Below are positions 11,785 to 22,861 of a DNA stretch of 64,000 nucleotides, in pieces; within the stretch, counting starts at the first letter, position 1; each line of letters begins with the position of its first letter. A program made the translations under genes and the position numbers. The notes below the pieces were generated by a model that was given only the letters and a program-made list of their open reading frames with translations, was not told the DNA's origin and did not search any database. This DNA is from Pyrenochaeta sp. MPI-SDFR-AT-0127 (lineage: Eukaryota > Ascomycota > Dothideomycetes > Pleosporales > Cucurbitariaceae), in NCBI GenBank assembly GCA_020747015.1, contig JAGTJM010000007.1, positions 558,001 to 622,000 on the forward strand, in the 5' to 3' direction.

Positions 11785-14163
11785 GCACGCAACCCTCGCG
11801 ATCCCGGTTACCTGGCCCACGAAGTAAATGAGGAGGAGCAGGCGCCGTAGAAAGCTGTGGGTGAGGTGTAGATACTTCTGTACAGCTTTTGGATTCCAGA
11901 TGATCCGCTCTGTGTCAGTAAGAAAATGTCTCTGGAGGCGGGCGCTACCCTTAATTCTATGCAGCAGGAACTTTGGGCGTTTCTGAACTACAGAGTCTTT
12001 GTTAGCTGGATCATCCAAGAATGACTCGCCAGCTCCATTCCTATTTGGATCATCCTGAAGGCGAGAGAGCATAGGCTTAGGGATAAACCTGGCCCAAGTA
12101 TCGTCTGCACAGTCAGGAAGGAGCAGCAACTCCGAATGCTGCTCATAGGCAATCATAGTCTGATCCCGGAGGAACCATTTTAGGTGGTTCATATTAAGCT
12201 GCACCCCTTTGTAGCTAATGTTCTGCCCATCGTCCGTCCACTCAATGAAGCCAGCAGCAGTCGTGTTGTTACGGACTACAGCGCCATAGGCTCGAAGGTT
12301 CAAGATAAGGTTCATAGGTGAGCTGCTGCCAAACGTCATAAATCGATCCTGCAGCTCCGAAATGAGGTCTGCAGGATGAGTAGCCCGGCCGGCTTTGTGC
12401 TCACACAGCGCGTGCCGTATAACGAGCAGCTGGCCTAATTTTACTAAACCGGACAGGGAGGATGTGGCTGTAACGGCTTCTTGAAATCCAGTCCGTTCCT
12501 GGTTGATTCCATTTGCTGCTAGGAACCCAACAAAAATGCTGTCTGTCACCTTACCCTTTAGCTTGTGATCGAGCAGGGCAATACAGAGCTGAAGGCACGC
12601 TTGCTGTAACTCAGTGCTTGTAGGGGCTGGTGCTAGTGCTAGCCCTGGCGCTGCGTGTGTAGTGGCAGCTGGAGGAGGACAGCTTCTAAAGGCTTCGTTT
12701 ATAGCAGCTGCAAATTCACTGTGTGGCTCGTCGTGTTCCAGAGAGGAATTGCTACTAGCAGACAATGCAGGAGAAGGCGAGCGCGAAGGGTCGAATTTAG
12801 AGCCAGGCTGCCTGTCTGGGCTTGAGGGCGCACCCTCAGCCCGCCACTGAAGGTGGCGTGTCTGCCTGCGCTTGCGTGGCGATCGTGCTGGAAGAGCTGG
12901 TAGTGACGAAGCAGATGGCGATGAAGCTGGGCTGGGCGCAATGCTAATAGCATGGGGTTCACCTACGCTGACTGAGAATGGGAGCAGTGCTGCCGGCGAC
13001 GAGCTGTATGGTGACATGACGTTGTTGGTTGGGCTTGGTGGCCGGACCGGTCGCTGGGTGGCTGGGTAGCTGGCCGGGGTTGGGAAGAGAGTGAACTTGC
13101 GGTAGAGATCTGGTGTAGAGCCTGCTGCTGAGCAGGGGTAAGAACATAGTGTAGGTCTGGGCCTTGCTCTAACACAGTGAGACGGTAGACATAGATAAGC
13201 AGTCGGTGCCAATCTCTCTTGTAGCGTTTGTAAGTAGTTTCTAAAAGCTTGGTGTGCAAAGGCTTCCTATATGGTTGGGACGGCACAAAGCTGTTAATCC
13301 GGTGGAGAGCAAAGACGTTAACCTCTTCGTCTAGGATGGATTGCCGTGCCTGGTCAATCAGCTCGTCAAACGCCTGTAAGAGGGCTTTTAGACCAGGCTC
13401 GGTGGAGGATGGATACGCAAGGAGACAGGCAACGGCCCGCAGGTCCTGTCCCTCTAGGTAAGCTGGCCACACGGTCTTTTCAAGCCACTTACTTGTGTGG
13501 ATAGGGTACTGGGCAGTTGTGTTTGAGCTTGCTAGCGTTTGGGAGGTGCTGTTAGCGTGTAGCGTGTCTAGCTCCCGCTCTAGCTCTTCCCAGGACCTTT
13601 CTTTCGCTGCCTGCACTGGGGCCTGTTCAGCGGTTGCAGCCGATTGCTGCTCGCCGGCGATGGACACGCGCCACGGCTCAGCCCCAACACCATAAAGCCT
13701 TAGACGCTGGCATGGTACATCGCCTTCCCACGGCTGGTTTGCCAATGCCTCTGCTGGGTCACGGATGGGCCGGCCTCTACTGGCTTTGTTGACCCACCCA
13801 TGCTGATCACAGCAGTGTTTTGCTACAGTACTCCTCTCCTTGTACAGCGCCTGGCATCGGCGGCCGGTGGTAGGGTTGTAAAATTTGCAGTGTAAGAAGC
13901 GGTGGACCGGCAGAATAGGAAGCGGAGGCGGGTAGGGAAGGCCCGCTGGGTAGGGCCATGTCTTAAGGTCGGCTGTGGCGGTAAGGAGGACTGGCTGGGT
14001 TGGGAGGTAAAGCTGGAGCCAGGCTTCAAGCAGCTGCTTAACATCGCGTCTTTCGAAGTTGTGTATCTTTAGCTCAGCAAAGTGGATAGGGATGCAGGAG
14101 AGTGGGACTGCAACCCTGCAGGCCCTGCATGCAAGAAACGGGTGTGGGTCACGGATGTAGACA
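11785..14163 (-). pseudogene. OrsD-like (DUF3505-type) gene, main 3' piece split by a hAT element
   Basis: Reading leftwards from 14163, one frame is open to 12963. It carries two Cys/His clusters: CRACRVAVPL...HFAELKIH (about 14085-14135) and a second Cys pair with HCCDQHGW (about 13805-13900). This arrangement is typical of the OrsD/DUF3505 family, which also forms N-terminal regions of fungal subtelomeric RecQ-like helicases. A second frame, overlapping near 13210 and running to about 11800, continues the family (LQLCIALLDHKLKGKVTDS; RAYGAVVRNNTTAAGF). A frameshift or unrecognised intron must lie at 12963-13210 in a Pro/Ser-rich linker. The 3' end is cut by the 185-bp repeat. DNA-binding is inferred; no helicase motifs are present. 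Confidence 0.65.
14156..14163. repeat. hAT target-site duplication, left copy
   Basis: The 8-mer TGTAGACA directly precedes the hAT terminus at 14164 and is repeated exactly at 17256-17263. Confidence 0.95.
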
Positions 14164-17100
14164 CAGACCTGGACATCGTTCGTTTAAACGATAAGTAAAC
14201 GATGATCGATCGTTCGGCGAACGATCGTCGTTCGACCATCGTTAGCTTTGTTGTTGTTCTTGTTTACAGACGCGTCGCGAAAGCGGGGAAGCAGAGAAGT
14301 CAATAGATGAGATCATGAACGCGTTAATACAATTTTACTGCAAATTCGTTCCATTTCTCTTATTACTCCTTTATCGACTGCCAGCATAAACTTAAAGAAT
14401 TGTCGAAAGCGATTAGCCACTCATCTTGACGATACTGGACCGCAACAACGTCGTAGTAAACGGTTATCGCAGCTTATTATCCAGGATGAGGACTCTCCTA
14501 TCCAGCAAAGGTTTAATCTTAACGATACTAACGACGACGAGCTTTCAGAAGTTATCACAGATCCCTCTATACGTACTGAGTTACAGCGTACCAACGATGA
14601 CTCAATCTAGCTACCAGAAAGTCAGCCTGACGAGCCAGCCACTACTCTAAAGTTTGACTACAGTTGGGTTGATTGGGAGCGTATCTCAAGCTTTGCAACG
14701 CCTCTTAGTAATGTTAAAGTCACCCAGTGGGTGTAGAAATATGGGGTTCCTATAGAGCAGAAAGATCGAATGACTAAGGCGAGATTCTGGTTGTGCAAGC
14801 CGTGTTACCTAAACGGGAAGGAGATTACCTACAACATAACGAGAGGTGTCCAAAGCGTGCGGAAGCACATGGCTCAGCACCACCCAAAGCTTGCAGAAGA
14901 CGAGAGCCTAGAGGACTTTAAGCTTGCTAACTGGTTTCGTGTGTGTGGCCTTGACCCATCTCGAAGCGATCACCAACACATTATTGCTCGCTTAGTCCGA
15001 AATACTGACTTCGAGAGGGTTAACCAAGCTCTAAGGAGGTGGGTGGTGAGGCGTAGGATCCCATTTCAGCGTGTTGATGACCCTGAATTCCTCGAATTTC
15101 TAGCTACGCTGCAACCACTAGTTCAAACCCCAAGGGCTATAAACAACAGGCGTACGATTGCCCGGCGAGTGCTTGAAGATCTAAAATACCATCAGCGTGA
15201 GATAATACAGCTTTTGCAGCAAGCTCCAGGCATAATCCACCTCGCATTCGACTTGTGGACGTCACCAAACTTACACGCAGTTAATGGAGTAGTTGCTCAC
15301 TTCGCTAACTGTGAGGGCACCAACTGTAAGCTTCTACTAGGCCTCTCACCGTTTTATGACTCCCACGAGGGCGTTAATATCGCCCAGGATGTATATCGAA
15401 TTGCCAAGACATATGGAATTGTGAGCAAGCTTGGCTACTTTGTCCTTGACAATGCTAGGAACAACGATACAGCTATTGACGCGTTGGCAAAGCTTCTTAA
15501 CGTTCCAGAGGCTTCGTGGGCTCACCAGCGGCGATTGCGTTGTATGGGCCATGTCATTAGCTTGGTAGCGAGATCCCTCTTGTTTGGCGATCGAAAGGAT
15601 ATATATGAGGCCGAGGACCAGCTACTAAAGGATTCCCGCGATGAAGTAATGCTCTGGCAGTGCCAAGGACCTATTAGAAAGATTCACAATATTGTAAAAT
15701 GGGTGCGTAAGAGCCCTCAGAGGCACGAGAGATGGCTGAAAGTTTGTGAGCGTAAGCGCAAGAAAAAGCTTATAAAGCCTTACCGCTTAGAGCTTGTACA
15801 GGACCAGCAGACGCAGTGGAACAGCACTTATCTTATAATTGATCGCGCAGTGGAACTTATGGCTGAGGTTGACACATTCATCGACGACGAGAGCAACCGC
15901 TACTCTATAGCAGTTAGCAGTGGCAAGCGCGTTCAAAAAGGCAAAGACTCCCTGTCGTTGTGGGTATTTAAAAATCGCTTCACACACGACGATTGGGGCG
16001 TATTGCAAACTTTTCAAGGCCTCCTCCAGCCACTCTTTAAAGCAACAACGGCTCTGCAAGGCGACGCCAGCGCTGGCGATTTTGTAGGAGTTGGTTATGT
16101 CTTACCTACGCTTGAATGTATCCTCAGTCGTCTTGAGGATGCTAAGGCTGAGTACGCTGGTCGCGATACGAGGATACACGCATTGCTCGAACATGGATGG
16201 GCGAAGGCAGATGAGTACCATTGTCTTATGGATCGCTCACCAGCACTGGCAGCCGCCATTGTACTCGACCTACGCCGCAAGTGGCACTTTATTAACCGGC
16301 AATGGAAGCAGCAAGCAGGTAGAGCTTGGCTAAAGACTGCGAAGCAATCAGTAAGAGATCTGTGGCAGCGCGAGTATAAAGACTTGCCAGGTGAACTTAA
16401 AGCCACATCAACAAGATTACTAAGTAAAAAGCCACCTATATTAGGCGCACTAAGAACCTACCTCGCCGCTGCAATTGATGAGGATAATCCTATTGTTGCT
16501 ACGACTGCAGACGAGTACGATGAGTGGATAAGTAAGCCGCGAGTACGCAGTGTTAACCCTATCAAGTACTAGCATTCCGCTGAGGTTCGTGGCCGTTATC
16601 CTCGCCTCGCGCGAATGGCGATTGATATCCTCTCTATCCCACCTATGAGCGACGAGCCAGAGAGGGTCTTCTCCCTTGCTGGTATCCTCCTTGATAAGCG
16701 GCGTCAAAGTATGAGTGTAGAGGTAATGGAGGCAAGCGAACTGCTTGCAAACTGGGATGCGCAAGGGCTTATTACACTAGGGTCGCCAGCAGGCTTAGGC
16801 AACGATAAGAGCAACCGCGAAGTAGAGGATGAGGAGGGTGGCGAGCAGCTGACACCGAGTGCGACGCAGCTGAGCTTCTCGAGTACTTCGGCAGTAGGGG
16901 AGCTAGCTAATAGTCGTTTCTCAACACTAGAACTGTAGCGACAGTTAGCAGCGATTGCGAGCTCTAACTTTTATTTTAAATAAACTGAGCAATTTTTATA
17001 TACAGGCGTTAATAGGATAGGAAATCCTATTTAAGAGAGCTTGACTAAATAATATAGAGTATAGCATGTGTGCTGCCTATACAACTTTCCTAAAACAGGA

Positions 17101-17255
17101 ATTAGGAATAGCTAAGATTTATAAGATTTTCATAGTTTCTATAGCAAATACCTAATAAATTAGAATAAGGACCAGTTCTTGGCCATAAACGTCGTTCGGA
17201 CGATGAACGATCGTTCAAAACGATCGTTCGGGGAAACGAACGATGTCCAGGTCTG
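14164..17255 (+). mobile_element. hAT DNA transposon (copy 2) with perfect TSD
   Basis: Both ends carry a 22-bp inverted repeat starting CAGACCTGGACATCGTTCG, and the element is flanked by identical 8-bp duplications TGTAGACA. Inside each end are palindromic ACGATCGT/CGAACGATCG motifs, probably subterminal transposase-binding sites. The plus-strand transposase has three stops. Removing the element and one duplication restores a continuous reading frame of the OrsD-like gene on the minus strand, which shows precise insertion into that gene. Confidence 0.95.
14401..16938 (+). pseudogene. hAT transposase with three TAG stops
   Basis: A single frame spans about 14401 to 16938, interrupted only by TAG at 14608, 14734 and 16570. 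Domains in order: BED-like finger (FWLCKPCYL ... RKHMAQHHP, 14788-14885), RNase-H-like core with FDLWTSPN and YFVLDNARNND (15247-15470), and the dimerisation region DILSIPPMSDEPERVFS (16624-16675). The second and third stops replace Trp expected from related proteins (TGG to TAG), the first fits CAG to TAG; all are RIP-compatible. The 600 residues between the second and third stop are open. No upstream start codon is certain. Confidence 0.9.
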
Positions 17256-17313
17256 TGTAGACAACAAGGTCTTGAAAGCGATTCGCTTTTTCTTGCAGGG
17301 TAAAGGTAACCAT
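17256..17313 (-). pseudogene. OrsD-like gene, 5' piece
   Basis: The probable start is the ATG at 17313 (MVTFTLQEKANRF). It reads through FQDLVVY to the right copy of the TSD at 17256. Rejoined to 14155 across the insertion, the next residues are IRDPHPFLACRACRV, in frame and in agreement with the family. The open frame extends further upstream but there overlaps the pogo relic, so the ATG at 17313 is preferred. Confidence 0.6.
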
Positions 17314-17512
17314 AAGGCGGTAGTGGTAGGGACAGGCAGGGAAAGTGAAAGAAAAAAAGTGCTTTTGTTTACTATGTAAAGCAAGCGAGGTGTTGATTAG
17401 GAGAGCGCACGGATCAGGAAACAAAAGGGGTAGTGTATTTGACTGCGTAACGAGCGCACGGATCAAGTTCTTATGATGGAGTGTATTTGTCTCTTGAATA
17501 ATTGTCAGGGCA

Positions 17513-19297
17513 CCTGGCCTTGATCGCAACCGCTTCAAAGCTGATTCCGCCTTCAAGTACGCACTTTATTTTAAGCTCCTTGAGCTTAAAATTAAGAAAT
17601 ACGGTTTGACGCGCGACATATGTATAATATGGATGAGAAAGGCTTCTTAATTGGAGTACTAGGCAAGTCGAATTGTCCCGCGGTATCCCGTATACGAATA
17701 TGGCTGAAGAAGGAATACGCCAAATCGGCGCGTGTTCTCTAGGGGCGACTATGAGCAAGGAAAGACAAGGCACATCATGGCAATCGTGAGTGGATTACTA
17801 CGTTAGCCTGCATCTGCGCTGATGGGAGCTCTCTCACGCCTGCTCTCATCTATCAGGCTGCCTCAGGCAACATCCAAGACTCGTGGTTACAGGATTTTGA
17901 GCCTTCAAGTGGATGGACAAATAACGATGTAGGCCTCTCTTGGCTGAAAAAGGTGTTTGATCGCGAGACAAAAGTAAAGACTCGCCAAGCTTATCGATTG
18001 CTCATCCTCGATGACCATGGATCTCATGTTACCATGGATTTTATCAGCTATTGCGATCAAAATAAGATCCTCCTAGCTGTCTATCCACCTCATTCTACTC
18101 ATACCTTACAGCCTCTCGATGGAAGCGTGTTCGCGCCTCTCGCAGCTGCCTATCGTGATGAGCTATCGAGCTTCATAGATTGAGTTCAAGGGCTTACCAG
18201 CATCACTAAACGAGATTTCTTCCACCTCTTCTATCGAGCCTGGAGCTCCTCTATCAAAGAAACAACTATCCGCAAGGCTTTTGCTACAACAGAGCTCGAA
18301 CCTTTCAATCCTGACGTTATCCTCCGCCGCTTCGAAACACGCTCAGCCTTGAATGAACGGTCCTCCTCAAGCGACAGCTCCTCCTCTGTACTTAGTGCAA
18401 GCGATTGGAGGAAGACAGAGCGTCTCCTCAGGCAGGTGGTGGATGATACCTATGATAGTCGCTCAAAAAAGCTTAGCCAAACGATTTACACAATCTCAAC
18501 TCGATATCAATTACTTCAACATGAAAATACTCAGCTTAAGGAGGCTCTCAGTAATGAGAAAATGCGCAGGAAGCGTGGCAAGGCCCTATTCCTCGAGCAT
18601 CCCGAGGAATACCATGGTGGAGCTCAAATTTGGTCGCCTGCCAAAGTTCAAGCAGCACGAGCCCAAAAAGATGTAAAAGAGCGTGAGGAGTGTTGACAGG
18701 TCTAGAAAGTACGGTGTTATCTGATCGGAGAGACCGAAATTCCAGGCTTTCGGTGAGACCGAGAATATCGGGTTGACCGTCGGCCAGACCGAAGAGCTGA
18801 AGTTGAGGCCGTAGATATAAAGACTAGGCTGCGCTTTGAAGAAAGAGTGAGAGATAACTCAAAATAGAGATAATTGCAAGTCTATTGAGAATTGCATCAC
18901 ATGTGCCACGTATTTGAGTACTCATACCAATAAGGAGAAGGAGCTACAACACCAGAAAAGTGAGGCAATCAAGCTTCGTGATGCCTAAAAGCAGCTCGAG
19001 GCTTTGCAGCTCGAAGAGAGGCTGAGAACACGGCTAGCAGCAAAGGAGATGAGGGAGCAAGAGAGTGTCAAGAAAGCTGCCTTGCGCAAGGAGGGAAAGG
19101 TAGCTCGTGAGCTTCAAAAACAACTCCAAAATGATATCAAATTATCCAAAAAAAAAGGCAATAGGAAGAGCCTCCAGCCTAGCAGGGCTCCAAAATTAAT
19201 AGTGGTGGATGAGGAGACTGTTGTTGCTGAAGCAGCTCAGCATACTCAATCTCGACGAGGTCGGCCAATTAGGCCACCACAAAGGCTTCTTACATAA
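17513..19297 (+). pseudogene. pogo/Fot1-like transposase relic carrying a solo LTR
   Basis: This copy is related to the intact transposase at 40742-42622. Recognisable parts: YNMDEKGFLIGVLGK (about 17620), LLILDDHGSHVTM (18000-18035), HTLQPLDGSVFAPL (18100-18145), and a coiled C-terminal tail ending in RPIRPPQRLLT at 19297. It is broken by frameshifts near 17660-17790, a TGA at 18181, an in-frame stop near 18987 and an LTR insertion at 18691-18932. The N-terminal helix-turn-helix region is missing on the left. The right terminal repeat, with two CGTGCA-AGGTGGGT-like units, lies near 19418-19457; its left partner was not found. Confidence 0.85.
18686..18937. mobile_element. solo LTR (242 bp) with 5-bp TSD
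   Basis: The LTR spans 18691-18932, starts TGTTGACAGG and ends CCAATA, flanked by AGGAG at 18686-18690 and 18933-18937. A canonical end would be CAACA, the inverse of TGTTG; CAATA fits one C-to-T change in a CpA context. It contains several GACCGA motifs and a TATATAAAG box at about 18816, consistent with a retrotransposon promoter. Deleting it and one AGGAG restores the pogo reading frame (KEREE joined to KELQHQKSEAIKLRD). Confidence 0.85.
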
Positions 19298-19457
19298 TCT
19301 GATACTGCGCAATTACTCTATATACCTATTAAAGCTCATCACCAAAAAATCTCGCGATAATATTTATTGTCCGTGGCTCTATAGCATCATAAAGTTGGCA
19401 GTGTACATGGCTGCTCGCGTGCATCAGGTGGGTGCGTGCACCAGGTGGGTCGGCACG

Positions 19458-20141
19458 TTAAACCAGATCTGGCGTGAAGCCAACAACTCATAAATACGAG
19501 CTCTTCGTATTCTCGGTTTTTTTGCCTATAATTTCACCTGCGCGGAACTTGTTCTACCTAATTACGCCGAGCTCTAAGCCTGGTAGAGTCTACGCCTGCC
19601 GCCTTGTTAACCCTATCAGAACAAAATACGACCTTGGAGGCAGCGTCGCTCAATGTGGTTAGAAAATGAGCTACTTGGGTAATAACGCCGTGCGGCACCT
19701 GTATACATAGTTCGTATAGATTTGATATTAAGAGACTCATGCGCGATTGATTGGCATTGGTCCTCAGTGTACTTGATGAGGTAGATGGCTTTCGCCTGCT
19801 AAGTCGGACGTTATACCCCAAAAGGAGTATGAAGGCACAAGGACGTGCTGTAATAAGCTTGGAGGCTTAACAACCCTGACAATAACTTGGGCGAGCTCTC
19901 TATAAAGCGCAGCTGGAAGCTCTTGTTAGAGTAGGAGTTCCTGGAACAGAAGACAGACGCAGGGTAAACGACAGATCAATTCTAAATCAGAAATCGGGGG
20001 AATCTGTAGAGTTCAAAAGTTATCTTGAAGATCCATTAACAAGCTAAACCATTATCACCTTGTATTAGGTAATGTCTTTTTATATTCTTATCACGAACCA
20101 GTATAGACTAACCTTCCAATAGAAAGTCAACTACCTTAACA
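19458..20141. other. non-coding stretch upstream of secreted-protein gene
   Basis: No recognisable coding potential. The last ~150 bases are AT-rich and presumably include the promoter of the gene at 20142; no single TATA element stands out. Confidence 0.4.
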
Positions 20142-20510
20142 ATGCACTTTTCCATCCTTGCTGCTGCCACAACGCTGGCTATTGCATCCGCCACCAACGC
20201 CTGGAGACTTGATATCTATCAACATGCCGACTTTGGAGGAGATCACAACATTTACCGTGGCCCTGGAAAAGAGGGAGAGAAATGCCATAGCGTCGAAGAT
20301 CTTAATGGGGAGACCGGAAGGATCAGCTCTTTTAAGTTCTATGCTGATACAGATTTCGGTGGATATTGCTGTTTACAGCTATATGACTCCCCTCGATGTG
20401 GTAATGGTTTTGCGTTTTCATATTGGACATGTGAGACTAAGCAATATAAGTCTCTTGGGAATTATAATGATGATATTAGTTCGTTTAAAACCAAATGCTA
20501 CAATTTTTAG
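20142..20510 (+). CDS. small secreted cysteine-rich protein, effector-like
   Basis: This intact 122-aa ORF begins with a hydrophobic signal peptide (MHFSILAAATTLAIASATNA), with likely cleavage after residue 20. The mature ~102 residues contain six cysteines (GEKC, YCC, RC, TC, KC) and repeated aromatic/Gly motifs (IYQHADFGGDHNIY; FYADTDFGGYCC) reminiscent of the two halves of a beta/gamma-crystallin-like Greek-key fold. Small secreted disulfide-rich proteins in repeat-rich fungal regions are often effectors or antimicrobial proteins, but that role is inference. There is no intron. Two near-identical ~46-bp segments follow the stop codon. Confidence 0.8.
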   Translation: MHFSILAAATTLAIASATNAWRLDIYQHADFGGDHNIYRGPGKEGEKCHSVEDLNGETGRISSFKFYADTDFGGYCCLQLYDSPRCGNGFAFSYWTCETKQYKSLGNYNDDISSFKTKCYNF

Positions 20511-20537
20511 CTTTGGATAATAGAATGCAATATCAGT

Positions 20538-20652
20538 AGATCAGCAGTAGCCTCATATATCAATATTCGCAGGGTCGACTTACTGACTCCACCACCAAAC
20601 AAACCAAGATCAGCAGCAGCCTCATATATCAATATTCGCAGGTCGACTTACT
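20538..20652 (+). repeat. direct repeat, two ~46-bp copies
   Basis: Segments 20538-20584 and 20607-20652 share AGATCAGCAG(T/C)AGCCTCATA and the sequence after it, ending GTCGACTTACT, with one substitution and one 1-base indel. They lie just 3' of the secreted-protein gene and are separated by about 22 bases. Confidence 0.85.
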
Positions 20653-20954
20653 TCCTATAGTCCAAAATGTTAAAAGAAGGGTTAGGCTATGCAACTTGAA
20701 TACTCACATTCTATATTTACTCCGTCAGCTAGAATAACTACTAATTTCTAGCAACGCTTACCTGAAACGTGGTGTCTTCCCATGTTTCCTGGTCCATCGG
20801 AACTAGCTAAGACGCATTTATAATGCTTTCCTCCAGCTTATAATGTTCCACACTAACCCGCTGTAATTCGAGTTGCGCTTTTACTCTCAGGGTTAACCGA
20901 TGATTTGAAGGTGGTGTATCGAGATAGCGGGGTAGTTGAATTGGCTGCTGCCAG

Positions 20955-22297
20955 TGACCCCGCAAAAGTTTCCGCCGCGTACGCACGAGCCACCCTCTCA
21001 AGCACATGTACACCAAACTTCAACACCATGTATCTCAGCCAAAATATTATCTAATTAATTTTTTTTGGTCAAAAGTTGCACAGATGATCAATATTTTGTT
21101 TGTCATCCTCGCGCCTTTTTACATGCAGCAATTCGTTGTCGCATACTCAAGATGAGGCGCTTGATCAGCTTGGCTGGGATGCGCCGCCAGCACTCTTTCA
21201 ATGCACTGCAAAAGCCATACCACTCTTCTATAGCTTGGCTATAATTGTTATATTGTGGATAGAATTTGTACATGCGCTTCTTCAGGTACCACCAGAGGTG
21301 CTCAATTGGGCTGAGATCAGGTGAGTATGCTGGCCATTTGATGGTGGTGATGTGTTGCTCGCGCAGGAACTCACGCGTTGCTGCAGCTGTGTGTATGGCG
21401 CGCGTTATCCTGCATAAAAAGCTGAGAACGACGCCAAGATGGCAGAAGCCTTTTAGTCAAGGCATTAATGTAACTTTTAGCGGAGTACCCATACTTTGGA
21501 GCATCGAAATCACGCTCCATTATGACTAGAGGACTTCTCCGGGCACACCCACGTTCATCCAACCATATTGAACCCCACACCATTTGTGACATCTTTTTAC
21601 CGCAGCTATAGGTTTGGAGCATTATTGTCTTCCATTTCTCTTGTGAATTTCGAACAACCCACTCTTGGTTTTGCCCTGAGCCCTTCTGAACTAAGCATTC
21701 GTCACAGAACTTGAGCGTGGGCCGATGCCATTGGAATTGAGAGTACTCCTTGCAGAACTTGAGGCGCCTCAACGCATCCCCGCGATGGAGCTTAGGTCGC
21801 TTTTTACAAGGAGATTTGGTGAGGCCTTGTCTTTTGAGGTATCGGGATAGTGTGCTAGAGCTGGGTGGCTTCGAAGAGGTGCCATCTGGATTCACAACTA
21901 CTGCCACTTCAGCTAGCTCTTTGTACTCAATTTTTGGCTGCGCGCGTGCTTTGCGATAGATGATCTTCTTTTGATGAAGCGATAGTATAGGTGGTCGGCC
22001 GCTGCGAGGTTTATCTGCAGTTGTGCCTGTTTGGTGATATTTCTTCCTAAGGTCGCGTATAGCGCGTTCACTCCGACCATACGCGTCAGCAACTTAAGCA
22101 ACTATAGAACCACCATGCAGCATCCCAATAATTTGATCCCGCTGCTGGACTGTTAAATTAGGGCCTCTGCGCGTATTTTGGTCTATTTCTTGTAATATTC
22201 GGCGTTGTGGTGGCATGGTTATGATACTTGAAAGTTGAGAAGGTGATGTTGTGAGGGAACGCGTCGCGCTGGTGCGGCGGAAACTTTTGCGGGGTCA
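20955..22297 (-). mobile_element. Tc1/mariner-type element
   Basis: Perfect 24-bp inverted repeats, starting TGACCCCGCAAAAGTTTCCG, occupy 20955-20978 and 22274-22297. The interior encodes a minus-strand Tc1-type transposase. No TA target duplication is visible directly outside the repeats, so the exact termini may be a few bases off or the flanks have mutated. Size 1343 bp is normal for the superfamily. Confidence 0.88.
21098..22215 (-). pseudogene. Tc1/mariner transposase with one stop and one frameshift
   Basis: The frame starts at the ATG at 22215 (MPPQRRILQEID). An N-terminal helix-turn-helix region contains a TAA at about 22095. The catalytic core follows: LKFCDECLV (about 21700), FMQDNAR (about 21410) and, in a shifted frame, PAYSPDLSPIEHLWWYLK (about 21280-21335). 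That is the DD34E/D layout of Tc1 enzymes. The shift is a single-base change at about 21395-21405, just after DNAR. The C-terminus ends near 21098. Both lesions make it inactive. Confidence 0.85.
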
Positions 22298-22861
22298 TTG
22301 TACCAAAACTTCATTCGCCCTTGTCCTTTCGCGCAGCTGGATGTCGAAGTACATCAGCACGATGCTGAGTACGATCGAACCCGAGAAGCAGACGAGGAAG
22401 CAGAAGAGGGAGAGGAGAGCCATTTCAAGGGCAGAGGGAACAACGGTGACGACAGCGAATCCAGAGCCGGATATCACTCTGCAAAGGTTGATTTCATGCA
22501 AGGACCACTTGCTAAAGAAGGTCAGCATTCATTTCCTGGGTTCTTCACGAGCAAGGCATAACTTAGAATGTAATAATATGCAAATGTAACGATGTATTCT
22601 TAGATAAGTTAGATAGGCGCCCACCTTATCAGAATAACTGTTCACCTTGACTGTTCCAGTCTAGACGCAATCCAGCTTCTTCCATGTCCACGCAAACTGA
22701 GGCCACATTTCTGGCAAGTCTCAGGCGTCGCCAGGCACCCTCAAACGAAAACTTCGAAATGTCCGATAAATCAGGATGTGTTCATCCTATCTCCGAATTC
22801 TCTCTCAGTTACAGCGCAGCGAAGTTTTGCCTGGGCGCTCTAACGCTGTGAACTGTACATA
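22298..22861. other. flank between Tc1 element and Zn2Cys6 gene
   Basis: An acidic ORF at 22298-22561 could be a gene tail interrupted by the Tc1 element, but it has no recognised domain. The remainder probably includes the promoter of the gene at 22862. Nothing else supported. Confidence 0.35.

Noticed and set aside
17160..17556. Longer N-terminal extension of the OrsD-like protein upstream of 17313
   Set aside because: The extension overlaps pogo-derived DNA, so the internal ATG at 17313 is a better start.
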